Positions 32,345 to 44,228 of a stretch of 64,000 nt of DNA are shown piece by piece (within the stretch, counting starts at the first letter, position 1; each line of letters opens with the position of its first letter). The DNA is taken from the NCBI GenBank assembly GCA_029168955.1, contig JAPDOI010001060.1, forward strand, positions 124,001-188,000. The letters run 5' to 3'. The position numbers were made by a program, and so were the translations under genes. Source of the DNA: Aplectana chamaeleonis (taxonomy: Eukaryota > Nematoda > Chromadorea > Rhabditida > Cosmocercidae). The notes under the pieces were generated by a model. It worked only from the letters and a program-made list of their open reading frames with translations. It did no database searches and was not told where the DNA came from.

Positions 32345-32594
32345 CAGTTCAACTCCGCATTGCCGTTCAGTCCGCAAAGTGCACGCTGATGGCGAAAGCG
32401 TGCTGAGGCGCGGTTGCGAGTATCCTCAGACAGGGATGTGAGATCACCCGGGTTGTTTTTGCCTTTGGTGCCCGGGTGATCCCACCGCCCGTGTGATCCC
32501 ACATCCCTGTCTGAGGATGCTGACAACCGCGCCGCAGCATTCTTTCGCAATCAGCATGCACTTTGCGGACTGCAGGCAATGCGGAGTTGAACTG
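32345..32594. mobile_element. 250-bp palindromic MITE, TA-flanked (CAGTTCAACTCC)
   Basis: The ends CAGTTCAACTCCGCATTGC and inverse are flanked by TA. The whole length is a palindrome centred on a CACCCGGG/CCCGGGTG core. TA targets and a CAGT start suit Tc1/mariner-derived MITEs. Confidence 0.9.
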
Positions 32595-32814
32595 TACCCC
32601 CTGAACCCACAGAAATTCATCTGGATAGTCAACCTACGGAAATTATGCTAGAATTCTGATAAGTTACCACGAGTTCCACAAGTTTTTTCTCCAATTTCAA
32701 TCTGGCCAGGACAATTGCGATTTCTGATAGAGTGAATATTTACAGCTGAGTACTGGTAAGCTTCCCGTAAAAGTGAAGATCGTCCAAAATGTACTGCATA
32801 GAACGTACAGGTTA

Positions 32815-32974
32815 CAGTTCAACTCCGCATTGCCGTTCAGTCCGCAAAGTGCACGCTGATTGCGAAAGAATGCTGCGGCGCGGTTGTGAGTATCCTCAGA
32901 CAGAGATGTGGGATCACCCGGGCGGTGGAATCACCCGGGCACCAAAGGGAAAAACCGCCCGGGTGATCTCACAT
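32815..32974. mobile_element. truncated copy of the CAGTTCAACTCC MITE
   Basis: It matches the left half and centre of the element at 32345, starting after TA and breaking off after the CCCGGGTGATCTCACAT centre. The right terminal repeat is missing. Confidence 0.85.
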
Positions 32975-33387
32975 TAAATGCATTACTGTGGCGACCACGT
33001 TAGGGATCGACGCCACGTTAGGGATCCTCGAGGTGCGACGCCACGCGCATGAGTCACAATTTGATTTCAGATCCTGGCGCGTGCGTGCGGCGTAGCGTTT
33101 CATGACCCTCACTGCCGCATCCATGAATGTCACCTAGGAGCCGGATTCATCAATGTGCTAACCCACGGTTTACGCCCCTAACTTACAGTACCGCACACTT
33201 TTTTTGCAAAAACAGCATTTTGTGGCGTTTTCGACGCTTACATAGCATTGCCATACTTGCTTCAAAGGAGCCGGTTTCAATTTTGAAGTCACTTCTGGTT
33301 TGCTTTGATAGAGTTCTAAATAATAGTGGTGCAAAATAAAGGATTCAACTTCAGAAGTTGATTGAAAAATGCATTTTTGCACCACAT

Positions 33388-33620
33388 AAACCCTCATTAC
33401 GAATTGATGAGACGATCATGATTGGAGATCTGTCATGTTTTCTCCAGTGGTCAATGTGAAATTTAGAAGGAAATGCACAATTTTCAACAAAACACCGGAG
33501 TCAAAATAGCTTCCTACACATACCATTGCTTTCGCCTTACTGAGAGGAACACGAAAACTACCTGAAAATCCACTTCGTCAAATTTGAAAAGTGTTGTGGC
33601 GATACGGCATTTTTTGAGCT
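33388..33620. repeat. dispersed repeat shared with 60882-61100
   Basis: Words such as CTCATTACGAATTGATGAGA, then GACGATCA and TGTTTTCTCC, align with CTCATTATGAATTGATTAGA and its followers at 60882. Upstream and downstream both copies contain CATTTTGCACC- or TTGCCTCAC-like stretches. Element type unknown. Confidence 0.5.
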
Positions 33621-34473
33621 CAAAATGCGCCACAAATCTAGTTTAAAAAATTTGCTCGGTACTGTGACCACCCAGTGCGAACTGAGCGATTAATCAACTT
33701 ACCAACCCACGCGCTGCTGGGTTAGTAAATGGGCCAGCGCTACCAAGCGAAGCGAGGATCGCGCACCATTACTAACCGGGTACCATATTACCAATGGGTA
33801 ATAGGGCGGCTTTTGAATCTTTGCGTGGTTCTCTGGCTACAACTATGGCGAATAGGAGAAAAATGAGAACCACTGCCACTCAAGTGCATTGCGTTTCAAC
33901 GAAAACACCCCTTAAAGGCAAAAACATAATAGAGACACAGAACACTTTACAATCCAGAGAGTTACCAAAGACAGAATCACCAATACGTGGAATTTCGAGA
34001 AAAAGGGAGTTTCCAGTACTGCGAAATGACCACAACTCATTTCTCAACGCACTATAACCGGTTATTCCAAATAGGCACCCTGAAACGAACACGGTAGTAG
34101 TAGTGTAGCATATCTTAACGAGTTAGAACCTGTTCTTAACAAGTTATGACGGGTTAGAACGTGTTGTTTTCCCTTCACTCTCTTGCCCTGAAGAATCGGG
34201 ATTGACGGTTGTACGTTTCTGCAGGGGCGTCCAGACGGCAACAGCCAATTATAACTACAACACGTAATGTCAAATCCAAATTAGGTGCTGGAGAGTGTGA
34301 CTTTCCATAAGAGTGGATTGCGAAACTCCCTGGGTTATATAGTCAGTTCGCTCAAACATATTCAACGCAATATAACTTCAGCTACGAGTGCCAAAAATGC
34401 TCCGAAAAGATACAAAGAACAGTAAAAACATTATAAGCAAGGAAAAGCGCCAATTCACAACAATTCAAAATTT
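33621..34473. other. no gene recognised
   Basis: Short inverted words GGGTTAGTAA and TTACTAACC (33718 and 33771) suggest a small hairpin. Nothing else is supportable. Confidence 0.3.
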
Positions 34474-34477
34474 TTAA

Positions 34478-34948
34478 AGGCAGTGTCCACCATGAAAACC
34501 AGGTCAGATTTCTTCGTCTAGATCGGCGGCTGCGAGGCCTAGCGCAACCCTAACGTTGAAAAAACTAGGAAAAATGAGCTCGGAACGGTCCCCTACGGCC
34601 CCAAGGTTGGACATCCATCAGCTCGTCACACCTCAGATGCACTTTCCACGCCCACCGACGTGAACAAATTAATGCTCTGGATTGTGAGATGAGCGATGAT
34701 TTCCGATCAATAGCCCTGTTCTTCCCTTTATCCCCAACATCTCTCTTTACTCAGGTCAGCTCGCTGCAAAAGGAGTTACAAGCCTCGGACAACTCGTCCA
34801 CCACGCTTCCCTAGCTCAATTTTTGAGGGACCATAACTCCGTTCCTCGAAGGTCTTGTGCGATTCCAAAAAATCATTGGAATCAGCATGGGACCGTCTTC
34901 AAGATAGGAGGAAAAGCAGAAAAACGATTCTTATCGTGAACACTGCAT
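34478..34948. mobile_element. AGGCAGTG MITE, 471 bp, TTAA-flanked
   Basis: The ends AGGCAGTGTCCAC and GTGAACACTGCAT lie between two TTAA sites. The interior shares CCATAACTCCGTTCC, GGACAACTCGTCCACC and TCAGGTCAGCTCG with the copies at 42764 and 43742. Confidence 0.9.
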
Positions 34949-35209
34949 TTAAGGGGAAATTGGCGACGATGGGCCGGCCGAACGATAACGATTTCATGGA
35001 TTTTTTGCAAGCCAAATGTGTGTATTCAGCTAAACGCCTGCAGGCGACGCATAACTGTCCTGGTAGGCGCAACTCAAACTAATTCGCTGCTTGGTGAATC
35101 AGGATTGGCGCGTTGGAGGGCACTCGGTCAGTCTTACTGTGCTTAAACCCATACTCAATCGACTGTTGACGAATCCGGCCCCAGGAAGTGTGAAGGGTCT
35201 CTCAGAGAG

Positions 35210-35330
35210 TATGCAGGACCTCACATGAAGTAGGCAGGACCTCATAGAAAGAAGTACAGGACCTCACATGAAGTGTGCAGGACAACACATAAAATGTGCA
35301 GGACCTCAGCAAACGTGTAGGCCTCACACT
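35210..35330. repeat. short array of 21-bp-type units
   Basis: The word GCAGGACCTCA recurs about every 20-30 bases. It is a diverged relative of the larger 21-bp minisatellite at 39895-40575 (GTGCAGGACATCAGTGGGAGT). Confidence 0.6.
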
Positions 35331-35377
35331 ACAGCACTTTCTGGTACGTCAAACCAGGGATGGTAGTAAATAGGGTG

Positions 35378-35513
35378 TTCAACGCGAACAAACCGCCATC
35401 CCCAAGCCGCCAACATACCGCGACATAGACGCCGTAGAGCCGCTAAATTAACGCGAATAAACCGCCCCCTCCTGGCCGGCAACGAACCGCGACATAGATG
35501 CCACGGTTTGTTG
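35378..35513. repeat. two tandem copies of a 70-base unit
   Basis: AACGCGAACAAACCGCC...CGCGACATAGACGCC is followed by AACGCGAATAAACCGCC...CGCGACATAGATGCC. The copies differ at about one base in six. No function is visible. Confidence 0.75.
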
Positions 35514-37170
35514 TAGGTTCAACGAGAGCTGCCCTTCGTGAGAAGCTGAATTGAACCCTTCCTGAATGATGAAAATACAGTAAATTTCAGACCTAGAGGG
35601 TAGCATGGGATAAAGCAGATACTAAGTTGAAAAGCTTGGAAACCTGAAGTTCAGAACTGAAGCTCTTATTCAGTTATCATGGTAGCCTAATGTCGTTCAA
35701 ATACATTTCACCGTAAACCGGAAACGGTGGATATTTTCTTCTCGGCAGTAATCCTCATACTCTCTCCCATGTCAAAATTCCGTAAGACAAGCGATTTGCA
35801 AGATTCTTGAGGTAGGCGTGCCAACTACTTTTCTCACTCTCAGAAAGTAGAGTACACCAATTTCCATGTACTCGGCCAGTGTGGCACAGCCTGCCAGCTG
35901 TCGTCGGCTTCTGCCACTGACCACATAGCAAACACCCGCCGTCACCACAAAGATGACAACCAACCTGAGGTACATCGTGCCCCGTCGCCAGCTAAGACCA
36001 AAACCTGAAACGACCTACCTTTCAAAGCAAACTCGGTGGCAAAATACATAGGCATGCCGGATTCGAACTATGGTGCGGTCGAACAGTTTGCGCGCAATCA
36101 CTTCTGCTTCTTGCGCGCGTGCTCGTTATCATTCGACTTCTCGCGCGCTAAGACGCTGAAACTTGCGCGCAGCGTCTAGAAAATTCTGTTGCGGGAGAAA
36201 CTTAGGTTCAGCTACATACTCGTTTCCGGAGATTGCGAGCGCCTTCCTGCTACTAAATTGAACGACAAGCAGATTCTCGGCTACGCTCATTTTTCCGAAC
36301 TACACCTATAACAACAATGCTCGGTTACAATGCCGTCTCTGGTGCGCTATTAACTACATAATTAGACCTTACTAAAACGAGAGATTTCTTTATTGCTTAT
36401 AATTGTGTCATGCACACCATGTTTTGTTCTTGATTCTCGTTTGAAAGTATTACATATTTCGCTTCTGCTAGTGCAATCCGTAAGGTTGAAGCAGCTCCAC
36501 TTTCCCCGGTGGGAAAATTTTATCAATCACTTCTTTTGAAGCAACTGTCTATGTATGTCCTATTTTCGCCGGAGTTTTAATGGAATTTCACACGTATAGG
36601 TGTGCTGGGTTAGTTTTTGATAAAGTTCCAGCATTTGGTAAGCTGCTCTTTTCACTCTAATTCGAAATTATTTAATTAATCTAATTCATTATTTTCTATC
36701 TTATCGGACTTTATCTGTCAGTACTATTCAATCAGTGGCGTATCAACTAATCGAAAAGATCATTAAGTGAAATTCTTTATTACTATCGTCTTCCCGAGAG
36801 AAAAAACATTGCTGTATCGCAGTGGAAATTCAGAATTGAGCAGAGAAAGTGAAATTCGATGCAGTTTTCGGTGAGAACATTTACGTAGGCAATGTACGAG
36901 ATGCTTTAATAGTGAAAACCCAGCGAAACCGAGTGCTCTTCCCTAAATGACTGCGGTATGCTAACTGAAGACAGCGTTAAAATCCTTCTTCACTACAGTG
37001 TTTCTGCTGAGGAAGTTAGCGAAAGCAAATGCCGCAATATCCTTCTTTTTCGAAATGAGTTCTACGTGGTTCAGGGTGCGTCTCCTATTCTTTTTCTCTC
37101 CCGTCCTTTTTGTCTCTCTCTCTGGAGTTTCCCCTAAGTGCGCTTTTTTACATTTTACATTTCATCAGAT
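35514..37170. other. no gene supported
   Basis: A cluster of TTGCGCGC words at 36085-36170 stands out, and a similar GCGCGCCAC cluster occurs at 42600-42735. The 61-codon frame at 36998 begins with a hydrophobic stretch but has no family match I know. Confidence 0.3.
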
Positions 37171-37175
37171 AGACT

Positions 37176-37628
37176 TCACTTAAAGCAGGGGTGTAGAAGC
37201 ATTCTCTGATGAGATCCGAATATTTTTCCGCTGTCTGCTGCAGACAAAGGGTGGATACACCGGTGTATGGAAGCGAACCAGCAAAAGAAGCACTGTAAAA
37301 AATTACGAATCTCCACTTGTGAGTATACAAGACGCGGCGTGTTGTGACCACCACAGTCGTCGTGGAATAACACTTGAATAAAAAAAAGTGAAGGAATGAC
37401 AGGTAAGGAGTGGTTGAGAACATCAAGAATAGGCTCAGTCAGGCATTTGCTTGCGGAGCTGCCTGTTACGTAGAGATAATATAGCGACGTCTGTAATATA
37501 GCTACGATCACAAGTTCAATTTGTAATAAGTGCTCACCATACTTTTTCTCTATTAAATCGGAATAACTAGTGTAGGATTCTAATGTTTTTAGATTGTCTG
37601 ATGCCTTTATGGCATGATTCATGATCAC
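37176..37628 (-). CDS. unassigned reverse-strand open frame, possible exons
   Basis: This 150-codon frame starts MIMNHAIKASDNLKTLESY. I do not recognise it. About 28 codons in there is a good donor (AAGTATG then GTGAGC, near 37537) and further down an acceptor-like TTTATTCAAG near 37372, so the open frame may read through an intron. Composition looks coding-like in the first 90 bases only. It could equally be chance. Confidence 0.2.
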   Translation of the reverse strand: MIMNHAIKASDNLKTLESYTSYSDLIEKKYGEHLLQIELVIVAILQTSLYYLYVTGSSASKCLTEPILDVLNHSLPVIPSLFFIQVLFHDDCGGHNTPRLVYSQVEIRNFLQCFFCWFASIHRCIHPLSAADSGKIFGSHQRMLLHPCFK

Positions 37629-37891
37629 AAGTTATCACAAGATAGCTGAGTTGAACGCAAGATTAATGTAGAATTGAAAAATAGAAAACCTTTTGAGAAG
37701 GTTCACGACTGACATTGTAAATATGCATGAATGTTGAGTCCTAGATCCCAAAGTGCTATAGGCTAGCAGCCCTAGGCTACAGTAGGTATAATGCCACTCA
37801 GCTAATGTAATTCACCGCAGATCCGGAGAAGAGGATATCATATTTGTGTTCAGCGGGTCCCAGTGATTCCTGATTGAAGTTTGAACATGCA

Positions 37892-38749
37892 GTAGCGGGC
37901 AAAAGTATCGGAACACCACATTCTGTGGGTTTCAATATTTCCCTTATATTCTTTTGCATCGTGAACGAGAATCTTCTAATCGAAGATTTGTTGACCAGCA
38001 TAACACTATGAATCTAACATCTTTTTGAAGTTGATTTTGGCTCAATATAGTTTACAAGAGCATTATTTATGCAGCATTGCAAGCGATTTGCCGAAAATCA
38101 TGCGTTTTCTAGGAGCGTCTTTCGTAACCCTGCCCAAAGTTTCAGTAATGATAAGCCATTGAATGAACTTCCTAGAGACTTTTCTGTTGTGAAAGCAGAT
38201 TTTGTTCGAGTTCTGAGGGCAGGCGTCGCCCAGGCGGCAGTGTGATATTTCGCACCTTAAAAGTTACTACTAAACGTGAACGAGAAGCGTTATGATTTAC
38301 ACTTTTGAATGAGCTTTGTGTCTCATGTACAAAGCTGATGTTAGAAGGTCTCCATAATCTTCATTTTGAGAATTTTGTTTTTTGAGAAAATATCCACGAA
38401 AATACAACTTTTTTGCACTGAAGCCCGTTTTCGTTGGCAGCTCGTCACCTTCGTTTCTACATTTTATTTTCAAAGTCCCTTCAATATCAAGTTAGTACCC
38501 AGACTTTGCAGCTCCGACAAGAAGGTTTCGAAAAATTGCACCTACATGACAAAAACCCTTGAAAGTTTATTCAAAAATTCATAACTCATGAATCTGGGCT
38601 TTAAAAGCTAACTTTAAAGTAGGGCTATACGCAGAATTTGATGGTCTATTGTGCCTCAAAAACTCTTGCGTTAAAGTATCATTGTACCCGAGATATACGC
38701 GGAAGACTGGACTGCTCGGAAGCGGGTGTTCCGATACTTTTGCCCGCTG
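37892..38749. mobile_element. Tc1/mariner-type non-autonomous element
   Basis: The ends AGCGGGCAAAAGTATCGG-AACACC and inverse are separated by about 860 bases, with TA behind the right end. CAAAAGT and GGAACACC near the tip are typical of Tc1-like terminal repeats. No transposase is recognised inside. The left tip has a 3-base insertion (CAGTAGCGGG against CAGCGGG), so the left TA is not clear. Confidence 0.75.
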
Positions 38750-39215
38750 TAGCTTAAACAAAACATCAGCGCTCACCAGATTTGGCTTTGATTCGACATC
38801 GCGCAACCCCTGATCTCAGTATCAGGGTCCAGCGTTAGCGTAGGTATACCGTTCTTTTTGCATTTAATATACTTTAGGAAGTTGAATAATTGTTCAAAAA
38901 ATGGTCCGGAATGGTTACCTAAGATTCGAGAAAAATTGTCAAAGCCACGTCATTTTGGTCGGAAAGAAGGTTCATCTTCTTTTTTTTCAGTTGGCGTACG
39001 CGATCTTGTTGGAACACTTATAGTTGAGCTAGAAAGCTCATTTTTGGCCAGAAAGTTTGTTATAATTGCCGCTAGATCCTGTCAAAATTTGAAGTTGGTA
39101 GCTCAATTTTTGCGGGACTTCAAAATTGAGGGTCAAGTAAGACAAAAACACGTAAACATGTTGTTATAAACCATCCGACGTTTACTCATTCGTAAAAATG
39201 GGCTAATGAAATAAA

Positions 39216-39797
39216 GGCCCTTAGTAAACCCACCACTCAGTCAGGATCATCTGAGTGGGTGATAAGACGAGCCCGAAACGATTCAGACAGGGCTCAGACG
39301 AGTCCGAAATCGTATCGAGTGATAGACTGCATTGGAGCGGTCGGTCTTGCAAAGCCATGATGATGAGGACTCTATAATACCTGTGATGATAAGAACAACC
39401 GGCCATTATTATCTACGTGGTCGTTCACGAATCGACCAACTCCATACCCCGTTTCTCAATAAATGAAATGCTTTCTGTTTCGTGGAAGCTGATATTGATA
39501 TTGATAGATTGATAAGCCGATATCTCTGCTGAATTATTTAAGTTACTCCTTTGCTCCTTAAAACAGTCTCGAGCGCACTCCTGACCTGGCACGCTGTTTC
39601 TCTACTCTCTAGCTAAGAAGTCAGTCAGATCTGACTGAATGATTCAGCTTATCTTGTTTGTTGCTGACTTTCTCTACTTAGCCTAGGTCGCTATCCTACA
39701 ACACGTACGTCTGAAATAAGTGCGGCTCACCTGAATTCTTTTCAGAACATGGATTCAGTCAGGCTAAACTGAATTTTCGCCGGCTTTACTACGGGCC
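39216..39797. mobile_element. 582-bp element with GGCCCKTAGTAAA ends, AAA duplication
   Basis: The ends GGCCCTTAGTAAACCC and inverse (GGCTTTACTACGGGCC) match the 2.67-kb element at 19542. AAA flanks both sides, again a 3-bp duplication. It is non-coding. TCAGTCAGATCTGACTGA near 39622 is an internal palindrome. Confidence 0.8.
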
Positions 39798-39894
39798 AAA
39801 CACCGTTACTGATAGGCTTTTGCTCAGGATTGATTGCTTCCTGAGACGGGGCAATGCTTCAATTAATACGGCGGGATCTCGGAAGTACTTTTTG

Positions 39895-40575
39895 AAACGC
39901 CGCACGGTGTGACTCAAAAGTTCGCCACAGGCGGGACCCCAGTAGGAGTGCGCCAGACGCCGTAGAACGTGTGTGGGACCCAAGTGGGAGTACGGCGGAG
40001 TCTGCAGAAAGTGTGCGGGACACAAATGGGTGTGCGCAGAACGCCGTAGAAAGTGTGTGGGATCCGAATGAAAGTGCGCCGGACGCCGTAGGAAGTGTGT
40101 GGGATCCAAGTGGATCTGCGCTGGGCCCCTTATAAAATGTGCGGTACCCAAGTGGGAGTGCGCTGGACGCTGCAGAAAGTGTGTGGGACCCGAAAAAGAG
40201 TGGGGGACCCCGTGGAAAGTGTGCGGGACCCAAATGGGTGTGCGCAGAACGCCGCAGAAAGTATGCAGGATATTAGTGGCAGTGTGCAGGATGTCATAGA
40301 AAGTGTGCAGGACATCAGTGGGAGTGTGTAGGACATCAATGGGAGTGTGCAGGACATTAGTGGGAGTGTGCAGCACCTTATTGAAAAGGTGCAGGGCATC
40401 AGTGGGAGGGTGCAGGACTTTAGTGGCAGTGTGCACGACATTAATAGAAATGTGCAGGACGTCATTGTCAGTGTGCAGGACATTGATGGGAGTGCGTGGG
40501 CCATCAGTTGGAGTGCGCAGGACGTCATAGAAGGGGCGGGGGTGCAGGGCATCAGTGGGTTTATTTTGAATTAAC
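39895..40575. repeat. 21-bp minisatellite, about 32 units
   Basis: Units of the type GTGCAGGACATCAGTGGGAGT repeat every 21 bases. The left half has a GC-richer variant (GTGTGGGACCCAAGTGGGAGT alternating with GCGCAGGACGCCGTAGAAA). Because 21 is a multiple of three, several frames stay open on both strands. The longest, reverse 40580-39789, would give a 7-residue repeat around V-L-H-T-P-T-D. I treat these frames as by-products: there is no start context, splice structure or recognised domain. Confidence 0.92.
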
Positions 40576-40619
40576 ACCACCAGGCGTAAATCATGTTAGA
40601 AAGGAAACCTTTAGGAAAA

Positions 40620-42515
40620 ATAAATGAAATTCCTGAAAGTTTAGGCTCCTGGCAAAAGTAGAAATTTAGCATTGCCATTTTTCTAAAAAAATAGAAATAT
40701 ACTCAGTTAAAAGGGGAAGGTAAAGAAAAATGAAAAAAGGTTTTGAAATATTCCTGAGAACGATTTGGCGAAGAATGATTTGATTTAAGGAATTGTAGTG
40801 AAATAGTTGAAAGTATGATTCGGCAGTCGAGTTTGAACCAACTATTGATAAGAGTTGTGCAAAACGAGAGATCGCATTGTATGAGCTTATCTTATTGTAG
40901 AGCTTATTGTAGAACATATCGGAGCAAAATCTCGCGTGATAGGGCAAGCAGTAAAAGCTCGTTCGGGAGCGGGAATGCCGCGGTCTTCACGTATTAACAC
41001 TTGAAAGACCGCCTGCTCCACAGCGAATTCCCACAGCCGACCGGTGTGCTCCACGGCTAATCGTTTTCGTGGGTGACACGTGAGGACACACGGTCCGTTG
41101 GGAACCACTTCGATTGGAGCAGGCTTTCTTACATGGTACACATCCATCGCATTTATCGCACTTCCACTCCACCTAAGAGTATATCGCTCCACAGAGAATT
41201 GGAGAGAAACCATTGTGAAGCAATGATCATTCACTACCTCAAGCACCTGGTGTATTTCAAATTTAAAAGGCATTTCAACTTCGCACAATTAAATGGCTTT
41301 GAACACAACTTTTTGCAAATTTTCAGGCTTGCTAGTCACGAATTAAACGTTTTTCTCTTGACTTCTAAAATTTCTGTAGGTTACGGGTCCCGAATAAGTT
41401 GGAAATTTTTAAAACATGGATGGACCTCAGGTACGTGATGCCCTAATACGCCTCATGGAGAACTTTTAGCGGTTTCAGAGACTTTGACCTGCAAGGTTGT
41501 CGATGGCAACTGATGAAAATTTCATGAGAAATCCAAAATAGGAATCAGATTCGTGATCAGAACCCCACAACGACCACCCGGGCGAAGACGGAACAAAACC
41601 TGAAGCGTATGCTAATAGACAACAAAGCGTAGACACCAAATATTGTGTAAAAAGTCGTGGAGAGAACCCCATTTTATTTAACACCTATGCAGCGAAGAAA
41701 TTTTTATTGGAAACTGAAAAATAAACAACAGATCCGTATGCGAAAACTTGTATAACCCTCGGGGTCAAGCCAGCGAAATTTGAAAAATTGATCTACTAGA
41801 GTTATCTTATTCGGCTCACGCTGCTATTTCCAAAATCTACTAGTGAACTTCAGGTTCGTTATAAACATCGTTGACAACACCCCTTAGCAAAGTTTGGGAC
41901 AGCTGATTTCCGACCACAGAAGCTCGTAAATTTCGAAAAGTCTCATTCCCGGAGATACTGGTAAAGTAACTAGGGAAGCTCAAAACGCTTGACCACTGAG
42001 AATGTAAATAGTTTACAACATAAAGAATATTTTTATTCAAGAAAGATCTCACTTCTTGAAAGTTCAAAAAATATTGAATGTCATATTACGTGGGTGCGCA
42101 GTGTGGACACGCGGTCCGAGGGGCAAAAAAGCCGTAGGTGCGCAGTGTGGACACGCGGTCCTTTAAGTGTTAAGTGAAGTAGAACCAACTATTTGTTCCA
42201 TATCACGCGTGATTTTGCTTTGATATATTATACGGATAAGCTCATACAATGCGATCTCTCGTTTTGCACAACTCTTATCAATAGTGGGTTCAAACTCGAC
42301 TGCCAAATCATACTTTCAGCTATTTCACTACATTTCCTTAAATCGAATTAATCTACGCCAAATCGTTCTTAGGAATATTGCAAAACCTTTTTTCGTTTTT
42401 CCTTACCTTCCCCTTTTAACTGAGTATATTTCTAATTTTTTCGAAAAATGGCTATGCTAAATCTCTACTTTTGCCAGGAACCAAAACTTTCAGAAATTCC
42501 TCTTTCAATTCTGCG
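40620..42515. mobile_element. large fold-back, arms about 330 bases
   Basis: The left arm 40620-40955 and right arm about 42190-42515 are inverted copies (for example GAGAGATCGCATTGTATGAG and its complement at 42240). Each arm tip has GCAAAAGTAGAAATTTAGCA-like sequence. The interior is taken up by a TTAA-flanked element, so the original was probably about 720 bases. Confidence 0.85.
40998..42169. mobile_element. TTAA-flanked element, CACTTRAAGGACCG ends
   Basis: TTAA precedes CACTTGAAAGACCGC at 40998 and follows CGGTCCTTTAAGTG at 42169. The right end holds two copies of GTGCGCAGTGTGGACACGCG at 42090 and 42137. The word GGACCGCGTGTCC is shared with the TTAA element at 44521, linking the two families. 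It has no transposase frame. Confidence 0.72.
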
Positions 42516-42763
42516 CTGGTTGCGATTGTTTTTTAGTGAAAATTGAAGGAGTGCATCTATTTCAAACTGTTTGTGTGGTCGTCGCTATATCTCAGGTTGC
42601 GCGCCACTACATACATAACAAAGTGCGCGCTACTACCGTCAAAGCTGCGCGCCACCACCTAAGAAGCTTGCGTGCCACAAAGTAACAAGCTCGTTGAAGC
42701 AACCAGCATGCAAGAGAAGACGTGGCGCGCAAGAAGTTCGAAAACTTTTGAATTCCTATTTAA

Positions 42764-43248
42764 AGGCAGTGTTCACGATAAAAAATGTGTTTCAGTTTCC
42801 ACTAGGAATGGGTAGTGGAGGGGCATACTGTATCGCTGACGTCGAAAGAACGCATGAGAACAAGCCAGGAAAAGCTCCAAAAGAGCCCGAAGTTGCAACT
42901 TCGAGCGCATTGAAAACCCCAAAAGCGCATCACACGCCCACCGACATGAACAAATGGATGCTCGAAATCGTCAGATGAGCTATGATTTCCAATCATTAGC
43001 CCCGTTCTTCCCTTCATTCTCAGCTTCTCTCTTCACTCAGGTCAGTTCGCATAGATCGGCTGCAAAACACGGAAGTTACAAGCCTCGGACAACTCGTCCA
43101 CCATTTTCCTTAGCTCAATCTTTGAGGGACCATAACTCCGTTCCCAAAAGGTCTCGAACGACTTCAGAGACATCATTAGAATCAGCATGGGGCGCTTTTC
43201 AAGATAGGTGGAAAAACAGAAAAACGATTTTCATCGTGAACACTGCCT
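42764..43248. mobile_element. AGGCAGTG MITE, 485 bp, TTAA-flanked
   Basis: Both ends are well kept (AGGCAGTGTTCACGATAA and inverse) with TTAA on each side. The interior word CCATAACTCCGTTCC and the end AGATAGGTGGAAAAACAG align with the copies at 34478 and 43742. Just upstream, 42600-42735, is a cluster of GCGCGCCAC words. Confidence 0.92.
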
Positions 43249-43741
43249 TTAAAGAACACAGACCGCATAGCTGACTATAAAACCAAAGACGAGTGCATCA
43301 GCGTTCGTGCTTCAAATGATTATCATTGTTTTCACACACAATTGACAACTTAGATATAGCCGGCACGGATCACACTATTACTCTGCGTTCCTTATAAAAA
43401 CTCCAGGTTTCCTGGCAGAAATCGCATGTAGCGATGGTCACTCTACGAAGAATGTCGAAGAAAGATCACTAAAATTGCTATAGACGCCGGAGCAAGCGAA
43501 GGAACTGAAACCGGTGCGCTGGCTGTTAATCACTTTGGGCTGGTGTTAGTTATAGGGGATTTTCTAGTATGCTGTAGCTTGTAGGAGACCTCATCATTAT
43601 CCGAAGCCGAAAACGATGAACGGCCAGCACGCCTATTCAAATTCGTCGGCTTCTCTCACACGGAAGTTTTTCATTGGTGACTACAAGGAAAGCGATCTCG
43701 TTGTAGTCACCCATGTTTGCGATTTATTCAGAAACACTTAA

Positions 43742-44228
43742 AGGCAGTGTTCACGATAAGAGTCGTTTTTCTGCTTTTCCGCCTATCTTAAAGACGGTCC
43801 CATGCTGATTCCGATGATGTTTTTGGAATCGTGCAAGACCTTCTGGGAACGGAGTTATGGTCCTTCAAAAATTGAGCTAAGGAAGCATGGTGGACGAGTT
43901 TTCCGAGGCTTGTAACTTCCGTCATTTTCACCCGATGTGTGCGAGCTGACCTGAGTAAAGGGAGAAGTTGGGAATAAAGAAAAGAACGGGGCTATTGATC
44001 GGAAACCATCGCTCATCTCACAATCTCGAGCATTCATTTGTTCACGTCGGTGGGCGTGGAAAGTGCATCTAGGGTGTCAAGAGCTGACGGGTGTCCAACT
44101 TTGGGGCCGTAGGGGACCGTTCCGAGCTCATTTTTCTTAGTTTTTTTCAACGTTAGGGTTGCCCTAGGCCCCGCAGCTGCCGATCTCCACCAAAAAATCA
44201 GACATGGTTTTTATCGAAGACACTGCCT
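43742..44228. mobile_element. AGGCAGTG MITE, 487 bp, TTAA-flanked, opposite orientation
   Basis: It is inverted relative to the copy at 42764, so the pair form a 500-base-arm inverted repeat separated by about 490 bases. TTAA on both sides. A 60-codon reverse frame within it recurs in other copies by sequence similarity only. Confidence 0.92.

Noticed and set aside
37892..38749. A transposase inside the Tc1-type element
   Set aside because: The short frames on both strands carry no HTH or DDE motif, so it was called non-autonomous.
39789..40580. 263-codon repetitive open frame as a real protein gene
   Set aside because: The 21-bp unit keeps several frames open on both strands, and there is no start context, splice site or domain. 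Kept as a low-probability finding only.
42954..43274. 106-codon frame and its relatives at 15481-15663 and 43855-44037
   Set aside because: All lie inside AGGCAGTG MITEs. Their shared words follow from the repeat, and the frames are not kept open in every copy.
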